Positions 53,489-62,334 of a DNA stretch of 64,000 nt are shown piece by piece. Each line of letters starts with the position of its first letter. Position 1 is the stretch's first letter. The stretch is from Candidatus Obscuribacterales bacterium. Its GTDB lineage: Bacteria > Cyanobacteriota > Vampirovibrionia > Obscuribacterales > Obscuribacteraceae. The notes under the pieces were generated by a model. It saw nothing but the letters and a program-made list of their open reading frames with translations. It did not search any database and had not been told where the DNA came from. The stretch lies in contig JAIELX010000060.1 of assembly GCA_019752635.1 (NCBI GenBank), positions 62,001 through 126,000 on the forward strand. Reading direction: 5' to 3'. The position numbers were made by a program, and so were the translations under genes.

Positions 53489-54518
53489 GTTTTCCACCTT
53501 GAGTGTGTAAAGGGCGGGATGGTGCGCCTGGAGCGGCGGCAGGGCAGCAGTCCGCCGGACATGAAACGAAATTGTCGGGCTCAGGTTTCTGCAGCCGCAC
53601 CTTTATCAGCTCAACTATCATCTGAACAAATGCCGGATGCGTTCCCGCTGTGGCTGCTCTAATGAGATTCAGTCCGCATTCGGCTGCGATCTGCTTCGCT
53701 TCGACCTCAATGTCGTACATCACTTCCATGTGATCGGAAATGAAACCGAGCGGCAAGACGATTACATCCTTTGTCGATGAAGTTCCCGCAGCGAATTCTT
53801 TGAGATAGTCGCAAATATCCGGACCAAGCCACGGTTGGCTTGGAGGACCGCTTCGGCTCTGGTAAACAACGGCATGACCGGACCTGCCCGTTCGCTCACA
53901 AATGCGCGACGCCGTGAATGCCAGCTGCTTTTCGTAATCGCAGTTGTCCGCCATGCTTTTGGGAACGCTATGCGCAGTAAAAACTACTTGTGCCGACTGT
54001 GCTCTGTCTGGAGGTAGCTGATTGAGTGCATTTAGCAAGTGGTCGCTGTTTGCTTCTATAAAAAGGGGATGGTCGAAGAACAACGGCAATTTATGCACTA
54101 TCGGCGAGCCTGCCCCCGCGGCGGCTTTTGCCCTGTCAATATCGTTGAGATACATGCGACAACCGGAATACGAGGCGTATGCAGAAGTGACAAATGCCAG
54201 TACCTTTTGAACGCCTGCGGCGGTCATCTCCTTGAATGTGTCCTCGACAAAGGGGTGCCAGTTTCTATTGCCCCAATAAATCGGTAGCGATAGTCCCTCG
54301 CGATCAAGAGCGCCTTTAAGCGCTGAGATCAGCGCCCGATTATGCGCGTTTATTGGACTGACGCCGCCGAAAATCTCATAGTGGTGCGCTACAGCTTGTA
54401 AACGTTCCACCGGGATATTGCGGCCTCTTGTTACATTCTCCAGAAAAGGCATTACATCGTCCATGCCTTCCGGTCCGCCGAATGAAAGTATCAAAATGGC
54501 GTCATAGTTGGTGTGCAT
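53481..54518 (-). CDS. hemH: Ferrochelatase (coproporphyrin-type)
   Basis: Ferrochelatase inserts iron into a porphyrin, the last or next-to-last step of heme synthesis. The 345-residue protein shows YDAILILSFGGPEG, FLENVTRGRNIP, HHYEIFGGVSPINA, the active-site His in VVFTAHSVP and Glu in SDHMEVMYDIEVEA. The opening sequence matches the actinobacterial/firmicute-type enzymes that use coproporphyrin, which favours the coproporphyrin-dependent route; this is inference. Cys in YSGCRMYL and a C-terminal CPADCC could bind a [2Fe-2S] cluster, as in actinobacterial and animal forms. ATG 54518 has no strong site. No other heme synthesis gene is in the window; the heme oxygenase gene is at 8 kb. Confidence 0.94.
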   Translation of the reverse strand: MHTNYDAILILSFGGPEGMDDVMPFLENVTRGRNIPVERLQAVAHHYEIFGGVSPINAHNRALISALKGALDREGLSLPIYWGNRNWHPFVEDTFKEMTAAGVQKVLAFVTSAYASYSGCRMYLNDIDRAKAAAGAGSPIVHKLPLFFDHPLFIEANSDHLLNALNQLPPDRAQSAQVVFTAHSVPKSMADNCDYEKQLAFTASRICERTGRSGHAVVYQSRSGPPSQPWLGPDICDYLKEFAAGTSSTKDVIVLPLGFISDHMEVMYDIEVEAKQIAAECGLNLIRAATAGTHPAFVQMIVELIKVRLQKPEPDNFVSCPADCCPAAAPGAPSRPLHTQGGKHD

Positions 54519-54607
54519 GGGGTAAATTTGAGGCTCGCAGGTAGTATTGCCAGATCATAGCGTATTCGGACGGACAAGCGAAGCTCCAGCAGCCCCACCT
54601 CCCCCCG

Positions 54608-54991
54608 TTGGCTACATGGGCAGACGGGGAAAGTAACTGTATACCGGTGCGGGCTATCATGTTGAGGCAGGTGCGGAAAAACTTGGCGGACAGCGGTCCG
54701 GTCGACGAATTGTCGACTGGAGTCTTAGCCCATGGCATAGTGCTTCCTCCGCATTACCGAGTTACGCCTCTGATCGCCGGCGGTGCCACTGCAACGGCGT
54801 ATCGGGGATTGAATCAACGGCTCAGGAGGTTGCAATCAAGGTCATTCACTCCGGACATGATTATGCTGAATCATTATCCTTTTCTTCTCCACAAGACGGG
54901 AGGTAAAGGTGCTGCTGAAAAGTGGAGACCAGAGTTGGCTCGGTTGAACAAACTGAAACACACGACTGCCATCCATACTAATCGGCCATAA
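54608..54991 (+). pseudogene. Frameshifted relic of a Ser/Thr kinase N-lobe
   Basis: One frame reads PPHYRVTPLIAGGATATAYRG, a kinase glycine-loop region. The matching continuation lies in the -1 frame from about 54809: ESTAQEVAIKVIHSGHDYAE, with the ATP Lys at 54838-54840, up to TAA 54904. The first frame then resumes with EKWRPELARLNKLKHT, the expected helix-C/HPNIV-like area, to TAA at 54989-54991. Two shifts and the lack of any catalytic loop mark it as a dead fragment of about 125 codons. It ends 13 bases before an intact kinase gene whose N-lobe has the same layout, so it may come from a tandem duplication. Confidence 0.7.
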
Positions 54992-55003
54992 CGGGAGAAT
55001 CTC

Positions 55004-57916
55004 TTGGCGGAAACTGATCAAACGACATCCAACTCTCCTTCAGTAGCACCGGATACAGTGCTGGCCGATTCTGCACTCGTTGACTCGCAGTCCCCGGGCT
55101 TGAGACCGGGGGACGTATGGAATGGCCGGTTTCGCATTGAAGGCGTCCTCGCGGAAGGGGCGACCGCGGTAGTCTACAAGGCCACGCACGTTCAGCTCAA
55201 CGCTCCGATGGCGCTGAAAGTGCTGCGCCCCGGGCAATCGCCGAGTGCATTGAAACGGTTCATGAGGGAGGCACGGTTGCTGAGTGCATTCAGCCATGCC
55301 AACGTGGTGACCCTGCACTCATTTGGACAAGAAGCCAGGGGCTTGTCTTTCATGGCTCTAGAATTTATCGAGGGACCAAACCTTGCTCAGGTGATTGCCG
55401 ACGAAAAGTTTCTTGAGCCCGGTCGTGCCGCGACGATAGCGCGACAAATCTGTCAGGCCTTGGAGGCCGCGAGTGTCGCAGAGATTGTCCACCGCGATCT
55501 CAAACCGGCGAACATTATCTTGTCTTGCCAGCTCGGTCGCGGCGAACATGTGAAAGTAATAGACTTTGGAGTCGCCCGCGCAAATAATCCTCGGTTTCAG
55601 TTGGATCAGACCGTTACGACGACCGGTTTTAAGGGCGATAGCCCTGCATACATGAGTCCTGAGCAATGTGACGGCCGTCCTGTCGATGCACGTTCGGATA
55701 TTTATTCAGTTGGTTGTCTGCTATACGAAATGGTTTGCGGGGTGCCGCCTTTTCAGGAAAAAAGTGTGTTAGCGCTCATGACGGCGCAGGTTAACCAGAT
55801 TGTCGACAGTGTACCTGCGCAAACAAAAATTCCGCTTTCATTTAGAAGCATAATTCTCAAATGCTTGTCAAAAGATCCCGCCGCTCGATACCAAAGTGCC
55901 GCGGAACTTGACGCTGCTTTGGCAGCAATAAACTGGGATACCATGAGAATGGTGCAAGGCGCGGGGCAGGATGCCGGGCGAACGTCACGATCATGGATGA
56001 AGGCATTGGTGCCGGTTCTCGTCTGCGCAATCATCGTTGTTCCGCTGGCAGTGATGCTTTTTCAGCGTTCGAAGCCGGAAACAATGAATTTCCACAGAAC
56101 TTCCGTTACCGGAAAGGGGTTGGTGTCAAAGTTTTTAGAGTCGCGTATGGTTGTCGTCAATTTTCCCGTTAGTGAGCGAGTTACCTACTACAATAACTGG
56201 CTTGATAAATACGGATCTGAGAACACGCTCGACTGCGCCGGAGCGCATTTCGGGTTAGGGCAGGATCTCCAGGCAATTGGTGCAACGGCAGGGGCTACCG
56301 AGCAGTACGCACTTGCAGCGGCCATTTACCGACAGTTTATTGCTGATCAGGGACGTACGACTGAACTGAGCGAATTGTATGATTCTTATCGCGAGCTAGG
56401 ATCGATACTGCAACTATCAGGAGATAAGAAAGGTGCGATTGCTCTCTATCAGCAGGCCTTGCAGGCTCTGGGGGGCAAACTATCCGAATTGCGCAAGGCT
56501 CACCTGTACTCCTCCATCGCTATGGCCGCTATCGAATCGCGAGAGTACAAGCTTGCGGAAGACAGTGCGAAACTTGCGTGTAATTTTTACGCGCAGGCCA
56601 AGAGAAATGGTTCCGACGCCGGCAGTGCCATGCTGCTGTACGCAACCAGCCGAGCCTTGAACGGGCACCATAAACATGCGTTGGCTATCGTTAAGCAAGC
56701 CGAAGAGTTCATGGACGAAGACTGGCAGATTGGTACCAAAGTTAACTGGCTTAGTGCCGTCGCCCGCACCTACTTCGAAATGGCCGACTTCGAGAAGGCC
56801 GCTGCGAAGTGGAAGGAAGCACAAGAGACAGGTGGCTCCTACTCATCCCAATTGGCAGTCCAACATCTGCGCGCGCTGATTCGTCAGGGAAAATGGAATG
56901 CCGCTCGCAAAGCCTTTAACAATATTTTGAATCGTGCCGATGCATCTTCTGCCTCTGATACATGGGCTGCTCTGTGTCTGGCCGGCACAAACACTGAATT
57001 GTTGTCCGATCCCAAAGATGTGCGTGATGCGGTTTCCTCTGCTTTGGCTCATCAACCGAACGATCCGGTTGACGGCGCGGACTGTATCCAGAAAATGATA
57101 GCGGCGGCCCGCATCTTAAGTGCAAATCCAACTCTGCAGCGCGCGGAGTCGAAGCGTATTCTTGACGCCGCATCGTCACTGTTGGAGAAAGACGACACAT
57201 CGGATCAATACATCAGGGGGGCATCTTCGCCAGAAGCCCATGTAACTCTGATTAACGCGCTGCTCTACCATGGTGAAATTGATCGCGCCGTCAGAGCATG
57301 CGAACGTGTCCGAAAAAGCTTTCGAGAGAAAGTCTCGGACACCGATAGAGCGCTGCTAGACCTGACTTATGCTTGTGCCCTCAAGATCAGCGGGCGAAAG
57401 ATTGAGGCGAAACGAATCGCCGATGGTGTTCTGACCGGCAACAAATCCTGCCAGATCTTGTTCATGGCGGCGGTGGCGATTTACGACCCCTCTGACAGCC
57501 GATATAAGGTGCTGATTGCGCAAGCAACAAATAACGCGCTTAAGCTCAAGAACGAACAGGGTAAGTCAGTGCTGCCCAGAATTGCTCAGCTGAATCTTTT
57601 GGCTTTGGTTCACGGCGATAATGAATTGGCGGAAAAACTTTTCGAAAGTGCGCGACTTATTGGACGAACCATGGGTGGTATCACTGAGATGGACACTCTA
57701 AACTGTTTCGCTGATAACTATATGTTTGTTGGTCAATATGAAAATGCAATGAACGCATTTATTGAGGAGTATCAGCTGGAAGTGTCTTCTCCGGGGCATC
57801 GAGAACGACGCCTCGCTCTTTTAGAAAGAATACTTGTTTGTGCACGGCTGGCGAAGAAGGAAGACATTGCGAAGAAATATCAAAGTATGAAGATGGACGC
57901 AGTGGCACAAAATTAG
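55004..57916 (+). CDS. Receptor-like Ser/Thr kinase with long TPR-like tail
   Basis: A 970-residue single-span kinase. The kinase domain (about 43-310) has LAEGATAVVYKA (first loop glycine is Ala), ATP Lys in MALKVL, HRDLKPAN with Asp165, VIDFGVARAN and SPEQC, so activity is likely. The span lies at about 334-353. The extracytoplasmic tail (about 370-970) begins with RVTYYNNWLDKYGS and contains TPR-like pairs (AIALYQQALQALGGKLSEL, DFEKAAAKWKEAQETGG). TTG 55004 has GGGAGA about six bases upstream. It lies next to a relic of a related kinase and 122 bases before another intact one with a similar tail start. Likely ligands are proteins or peptides outside the cytoplasm. Confidence 0.9.
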   Translation: MAETDQTTSNSPSVAPDTVLADSALVDSQSPGLRPGDVWNGRFRIEGVLAEGATAVVYKATHVQLNAPMALKVLRPGQSPSALKRFMREARLLSAFSHANVVTLHSFGQEARGLSFMALEFIEGPNLAQVIADEKFLEPGRAATIARQICQALEAASVAEIVHRDLKPANIILSCQLGRGEHVKVIDFGVARANNPRFQLDQTVTTTGFKGDSPAYMSPEQCDGRPVDARSDIYSVGCLLYEMVCGVPPFQEKSVLALMTAQVNQIVDSVPAQTKIPLSFRSIILKCLSKDPAARYQSAAELDAALAAINWDTMRMVQGAGQDAGRTSRSWMKALVPVLVCAIIVVPLAVMLFQRSKPETMNFHRTSVTGKGLVSKFLESRMVVVNFPVSERVTYYNNWLDKYGSENTLDCAGAHFGLGQDLQAIGATAGATEQYALAAAIYRQFIADQGRTTELSELYDSYRELGSILQLSGDKKGAIALYQQALQALGGKLSELRKAHLYSSIAMAAIESREYKLAEDSAKLACNFYAQAKRNGSDAGSAMLLYATSRALNGHHKHALAIVKQAEEFMDEDWQIGTKVNWLSAVARTYFEMADFEKAAAKWKEAQETGGSYSSQLAVQHLRALIRQGKWNAARKAFNNILNRADASSASDTWAALCLAGTNTELLSDPKDVRDAVSSALAHQPNDPVDGADCIQKMIAAARILSANPTLQRAESKRILDAASSLLEKDDTSDQYIRGASSPEAHVTLINALLYHGEIDRAVRACERVRKSFREKVSDTDRALLDLTYACALKISGRKIEAKRIADGVLTGNKSCQILFMAAVAIYDPSDSRYKVLIAQATNNALKLKNEQGKSVLPRIAQLNLLALVHGDNELAEKLFESARLIGRTMGGITEMDTLNCFADNYMFVGQYENAMNAFIEEYQLEVSSPGHRERRLALLERILVCARLAKKEDIAKKYQSMKMDAVAQN

Positions 57917-58038
57917 ATTTCGTAGTTCTACATCGAGCGAGTGCTCTCCTGTATTTAATACTTCCCTGCGATTTGTCTTATATTGTCCCGGGAACAGTAT
58001 GAGAGGAATGGGCGGCAGACACAGGTATCTTTGTAGGC

Positions 58039-60981
58039 ATGTCTGAAGATAGTCTTTCAGAAGAGCGTGTCTTCAGGACAGGCGAGATTGTTGCCGGAAA
58101 ATTTGTAATCGCGGAGTTAATTGGCCGTGGCGGAATGGGTTCCGTCTATCGTGCGTTTAACTCTACGTTGCAGCAGGATGTTGCTCTCAAAATTATTCAT
58201 CCACACTTGATCGGCGCACCGCAGTTCAAGTCCCGATTCCTGCGCGAGGCTCGCGCACTGGCCGCTGTTGGCGACGACAATCTTGTGCGAATTTACTCTT
58301 TCGGTCCAACTGATGACGGACTTTTGTACATGGCGCTGGAGTATTTGCCAGGGGAGACTCTTCAAGGCTTGCTCGAGCGAGAGGGGGCATTGCCTGCGCC
58401 GCGAGCAGTCCGGTTTGCGCTCCAGATATGTCGCGGAATGGCTAAGGCGCATGAAGTCGGAGTGGTCCACCGTGATCTGAAACCGGCTAACATTTGCATA
58501 ACTGAGCAAAATCAAGTCAAAGTGCTGGATTTTGGAATCGCAACCAATGTCGCTTCTTCGGAACAGGCGCTAACTGCGACAGGCTCGATTATCGGCAGTC
58601 CCGCTTACATGAGCCCCGAGCAATGCAAAGGGCTGGAAGTGGATTTTCGTTCCGACATTTATTCACTGGGCTGTGTTCTGTACGAGATGCTTTGTGGTCG
58701 AAGTCCCTTCCAAGCTGAAACAGCGCTTGCGTCTATGAGTGAGCATTTGGACAAATCGCTGACTGCGGTTCCTGCACCGTCAGCAATACCACTGAAGTTG
58801 CAAGCGATCGTGCTTCAGTGTCTGGCGAAGGATCCTGCACGTAGATTCGCCACTATGAGTGAGCTCAGCGAAGAATTGCTGGCTGTTGATTGGGACTCAT
58901 CTCAGGTTACAACGCCTCCGCGCCCGCCATCAAAGCTAAAGTTCATGGTTCGGACTGTTGCTGCTGCGTGCGTAGTTTTTGCGTTATTGTTAACCGGGTT
59001 GTTATTAGTTTCCAACGCGAAGAGCGTTAGACCTGTTCCCGGCACTGTCGCTAAAGTGCTCGCAAAAGGGAGCGGTCCGCGAATTGATGAAAATCGTCCT
59101 GCGAAGAACCTCATGGGCCGAACCGAGTTGCAGGAGAAGATGCCTCATCCGTTGCAACGGGTGGCGTACTACCAAAATTGGCTCTCCAAAAATGAGCAGT
59201 TTGATAAGCTTCGGGCGCTCGAGGCCTATCGCAGTATTTATCTGGATTATAGAAAATCGCGCCCGGTGGACAGGGAGAAACTGGGCGCGACTCGCGAACG
59301 TATTATAGAACTGTGCGGACAGTTGCTCGCAGACAATCCTAAGAAAATAGGATCTCGAAACTATCTGAAAGCTGCTAGAGACAAGGGCGACATGCTCGAA
59401 GACAAAGGCAGCTTCTCCGAAGCAATTGATGTTTTGAATGTCGCTCTTACCAGGGTCGGCGATGATGCATGCGACCGTGACGTCGCGGAGACCAAGTTAA
59501 GGATTGCTGACAATCTGATCAAGCTCAATGATAAAGCCGGTGCGGAGAGGTTGCTTAGAAACGTAGTTGAAACAATCGAGCAACATCGTATGAATTCAAA
59601 GATGATCAGTAACGCGCTGGTCAAACTTTCGAATTTGTTGCATCAAAGCGGCAAAGGAGCGGAAGCTGTTACTCTGCTGGAAGCCGCTGAAGCGAAGATT
59701 GCGTGGCAAAAGCAGATGAGTCGCATCGATTATGAGTCGAGAGGCAGTTTTCTTAGTCGAATTGCTGAGGAACTCAATGACAAGTCACATTTTACTGAAG
59801 CGGCCCGCCTTTATCTGGCGGCAGCCGACACTTACCTGCAATCGGAACGCAAACAGAATCGCGGAATTGAAGACCTTCAGTTGGCTGCCATGGCCTTTCA
59901 GTCCGCAGGCCAAAGCAAGTTGGCGGAGAAAACATTCAGCGAAGCTCTTAGCGTAGCCAATGACTCGGGGGCTGAAGCGGAACGCTGGCAGATTATCGTT
60001 TCAATGATCAGAAACGAAAGTGAGCAGCAACGCGCCGACGGTTCGATTGCCAAACTGGTGCAGCAACAGTTGGAATGTGAGAGGGGGCGCGGTTCCACCA
60101 ATGAGGGAAAACTGCGCGGTCTTCTCGATGTTTGTAAAGCTGCTACTTGCTGCGGAGACGAAATTACTGCGAGCCGCGCGCTGAGAATCGATTCAGATAT
60201 GATTTTCAATTCGCACATGAAAGACGAAATGGCTTTCAATGCAATCATTCCAGTTTGTTCTCAGGCTCTTTCCCTTAAGAAAATTGAATTGGCTAAAGCT
60301 TTACTAGTGGAACACAAGAAGCGTCTTGCCGTGGTTTCGGTGGACGATCCAGAATTGCAAGAGACCAGCGAAAAGATTCAAGAAGCAATTCTCTTGAGTT
60401 TGGAATGCTCGTCTGCATCTGTAGCAAAGACTTCGGTCGAAGAAACTTTAGCGCAGGCAATGGCTATGGCTCAGTCGGAAAACATTCCTGAGTTGGCGCT
60501 TGATGTTATCAATGCTCGTGTTGCTTGCTGTTCGAGTACCCTGTCTGCAGCGGACTATCTAGACATGGCGACGGTGGCCGAGTCCTATGCTAATCGCACT
60601 CATCATCGCTCTTCGTTGAACCAGTCTAAAGTCTTGGGGACTCTAGTTACTCTCATGAATGGTGCGTTTGTTCGGGGCCTTGACTCAGTCGGTCGCGAAC
60701 TATTGAAACAAGCTACCGGCCTCAGTAAGTCGACGGGAGAAACTTTGCTGACGGTGGACAGCATCCACAGCACCGTTGCCGATGTTTATGTGAAGAAGGG
60801 CGATTTCAGCAGAGCCAGCGACTCGTACGAACGCGCTATCAAGTCTCGAGATCTCGTTAAGTACAAAATGGAGCGTGGCCATTACGCTACCATGCTGAAG
60901 AACTACGCCTTCGCGTGCGAGCGGAGCGGCAAGTCGGAGAAGGCTCGCCGCCTGTTGCGAGAGGCAAAAAGTCTGACCTGA
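58039..60981 (+). CDS. Receptor-like Ser/Thr kinase with long helical tail
   Basis: A 980-residue single-span kinase. The kinase domain (about 22-285) is fully conserved: IGRGGMGSVYRA, VALKII, HRDLKPAN with Asp146, VLDFGIATN, MSPEQC. The membrane span is at about 306-327 (VAAACVVFALLLTGLLLV). The tail starts with RVAYYQNWLSKNEQ, the same phrase as the kinase upstream, and continues with TPR-like helices (LMLIN-poor, Lys/Glu/Ala-rich; final pair VADVYVKKGDFSRASDSYERA). ATG 58039 has a weak AGG close upstream. The 122-base gap from the preceding kinase allows either co-transcription or a separate promoter. It is convergent with the CoA transferase gene. Confidence 0.9.
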   Translation: MSEDSLSEERVFRTGEIVAGKFVIAELIGRGGMGSVYRAFNSTLQQDVALKIIHPHLIGAPQFKSRFLREARALAAVGDDNLVRIYSFGPTDDGLLYMALEYLPGETLQGLLEREGALPAPRAVRFALQICRGMAKAHEVGVVHRDLKPANICITEQNQVKVLDFGIATNVASSEQALTATGSIIGSPAYMSPEQCKGLEVDFRSDIYSLGCVLYEMLCGRSPFQAETALASMSEHLDKSLTAVPAPSAIPLKLQAIVLQCLAKDPARRFATMSELSEELLAVDWDSSQVTTPPRPPSKLKFMVRTVAAACVVFALLLTGLLLVSNAKSVRPVPGTVAKVLAKGSGPRIDENRPAKNLMGRTELQEKMPHPLQRVAYYQNWLSKNEQFDKLRALEAYRSIYLDYRKSRPVDREKLGATRERIIELCGQLLADNPKKIGSRNYLKAARDKGDMLEDKGSFSEAIDVLNVALTRVGDDACDRDVAETKLRIADNLIKLNDKAGAERLLRNVVETIEQHRMNSKMISNALVKLSNLLHQSGKGAEAVTLLEAAEAKIAWQKQMSRIDYESRGSFLSRIAEELNDKSHFTEAARLYLAAADTYLQSERKQNRGIEDLQLAAMAFQSAGQSKLAEKTFSEALSVANDSGAEAERWQIIVSMIRNESEQQRADGSIAKLVQQQLECERGRGSTNEGKLRGLLDVCKAATCCGDEITASRALRIDSDMIFNSHMKDEMAFNAIIPVCSQALSLKKIELAKALLVEHKKRLAVVSVDDPELQETSEKIQEAILLSLECSSASVAKTSVEETLAQAMAMAQSENIPELALDVINARVACCSSTLSAADYLDMATVAESYANRTHHRSSLNQSKVLGTLVTLMNGAFVRGLDSVGRELLKQATGLSKSTGETLLTVDSIHSTVADVYVKKGDFSRASDSYERAIKSRDLVKYKMERGHYATMLKNYAFACERSGKSEKARRLLREAKSLT

Positions 60982-61011
60982 CACTTCTCGTCGCTTTAAG
61001 TCTTTTCCGAC

Positions 61012-62334
61012 TTAGACGGCAACACGGTTTCCCAGCCAGCGGTGCAGGTTCCATCCTTGCTCTTCAAGGTCGCAGCGGAAGTCGGGGTGTGCAATATTGA
61101 TCAACGCAGCGAATCGCTGTTTCATGTTAAGACCATGAAGGTTGACGATACCGTATTCAGTGACGACATAGTGCATGTCGGCGCGCGAAGTCACGACTCC
61201 GGCACCGCTATTCAGTACCGGCACGATTCTGGAGATGGTGCCGTTTTTTGCAGTCGACTCCATTGCGATGATTGCTTTTCCTCCTGCGGAATGGCTTGCA
61301 CCGCGAACAAAGTCAACCTGCCCACCGCAGCCGCTGTACATATATGTGCCGATTGAGTCTGCACACACTTGCCCGGTAAGGTCAATTTGAATAGCCGCAT
61401 TGATTGCGGTCATCTTATAGTTTTGAGAAATGATGTGCGGGTTATTGATCCAGTCGGTGGGGTGGAATTCGACACCCTCGTTCCTGTCCAGAAAATCGTA
61501 AAGCTTCTTCGAGCCCATTGCGAAGCTGACAGCTATTTTTCCGGGTACCAGTGTTTTCCTCGCATTCGTAATGACGCCGGCTTGCACCAGTTCAACTATT
61601 CCGTCTGAGAACATCTCGGTATGCACGCCCAAATCGCGCTTGTCTTTCAGGCATTGCAGCACAGCATTCGGAATGCCGCCAATGCCGGTTTGAATGGTTG
61701 CGCCATCTTCAACCAAGGAAGCTACATGGCGGCCAATCTCGAACTCAACGGTGCCGGGTTCTTCAGTGTGAAGGAGTGGCAGTGCGCTATTCGATTCGAC
61801 TATGGCATCAACTTCATTGACGTGAATGCGATTGAGTCCGTAAGTGTGCGGCATTTGACTATTAACTTCCACCAGCGTTACTCGCGAGTGTTGTTTAGCC
61901 GCGAGGCTGCAATCCAGCGAGGCTCCCAGGCTCATGAAACCGTCTTCGTCCGGCGGGGAAGCAGAAAAAAGACAAACGTCTACCTTCAAAACACGCGATG
62001 AAAACAATGCCGGTAAGTCGCTGAAAAACACCGGTGTGTAATCGGCTCTGCCGTCGTTAACAGCTTGACGTACATTGGGACCTACAAAGAGAGCGTGAAC
62101 GCGAAAAGAACTCTCACACTCTTGATTGGCGTAGGGCGCAGGTCCCAATGTGATCAGTTGATAGATTTCCACTCCGCGCAACTCCGGTGCGCGTGCCGTC
62201 ATCGCGTGAATAAGAGCTTGAGGGGCTGCGGCGTTGGAGTGAATATAGACGCAGTCGCCCGAAGAGATCAGTTTGACTGCTTGCTCGGCCGACTTTGTTT
62301 TCGCCTTGTACTCGTCTTGATTGAATGCCACCAT
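61012..62334 (-). CDS. Acetyl-CoA hydrolase / 4-hydroxybutyrate CoA-transferase family
   Basis: A 440-residue family I CoA-transferase that moves CoA between acyl groups such as acetate, butyrate or 4-hydroxybutyrate, or hydrolyses acetyl-CoA. Signatures: IQTGIGGIPNAVL, catalytic Glu in GVHTEMFSDGIVEL, YSGCGGQVDFVRGA and VVTEYGIVNLHG. Length fits the family. The substrate cannot be fixed from sequence; a link to acetate through the acetate kinase at 2.3 kb is possible. Its ATG shares one base with the stop of the universal stress gene upstream (TAATG), so the two are coupled. Confidence 0.92.
   Translation of the reverse strand: MVAFNQDEYKAKTKSAEQAVKLISSGDCVYIHSNAAAPQALIHAMTARAPELRGVEIYQLITLGPAPYANQECESSFRVHALFVGPNVRQAVNDGRADYTPVFFSDLPALFSSRVLKVDVCLFSASPPDEDGFMSLGASLDCSLAAKQHSRVTLVEVNSQMPHTYGLNRIHVNEVDAIVESNSALPLLHTEEPGTVEFEIGRHVASLVEDGATIQTGIGGIPNAVLQCLKDKRDLGVHTEMFSDGIVELVQAGVITNARKTLVPGKIAVSFAMGSKKLYDFLDRNEGVEFHPTDWINNPHIISQNYKMTAINAAIQIDLTGQVCADSIGTYMYSGCGGQVDFVRGASHSAGGKAIIAMESTAKNGTISRIVPVLNSGAGVVTSRADMHYVVTEYGIVNLHGLNMKQRFAALINIAHPDFRCDLEEQGWNLHRWLGNRVAV

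Noticed and set aside
60997..61014. Hairpin TAAGTC/GACTTA between convergent genes as a terminator
   Set aside because: Only six pairs, runs into the CoA-transferase stop codon, and no U-run on either strand.
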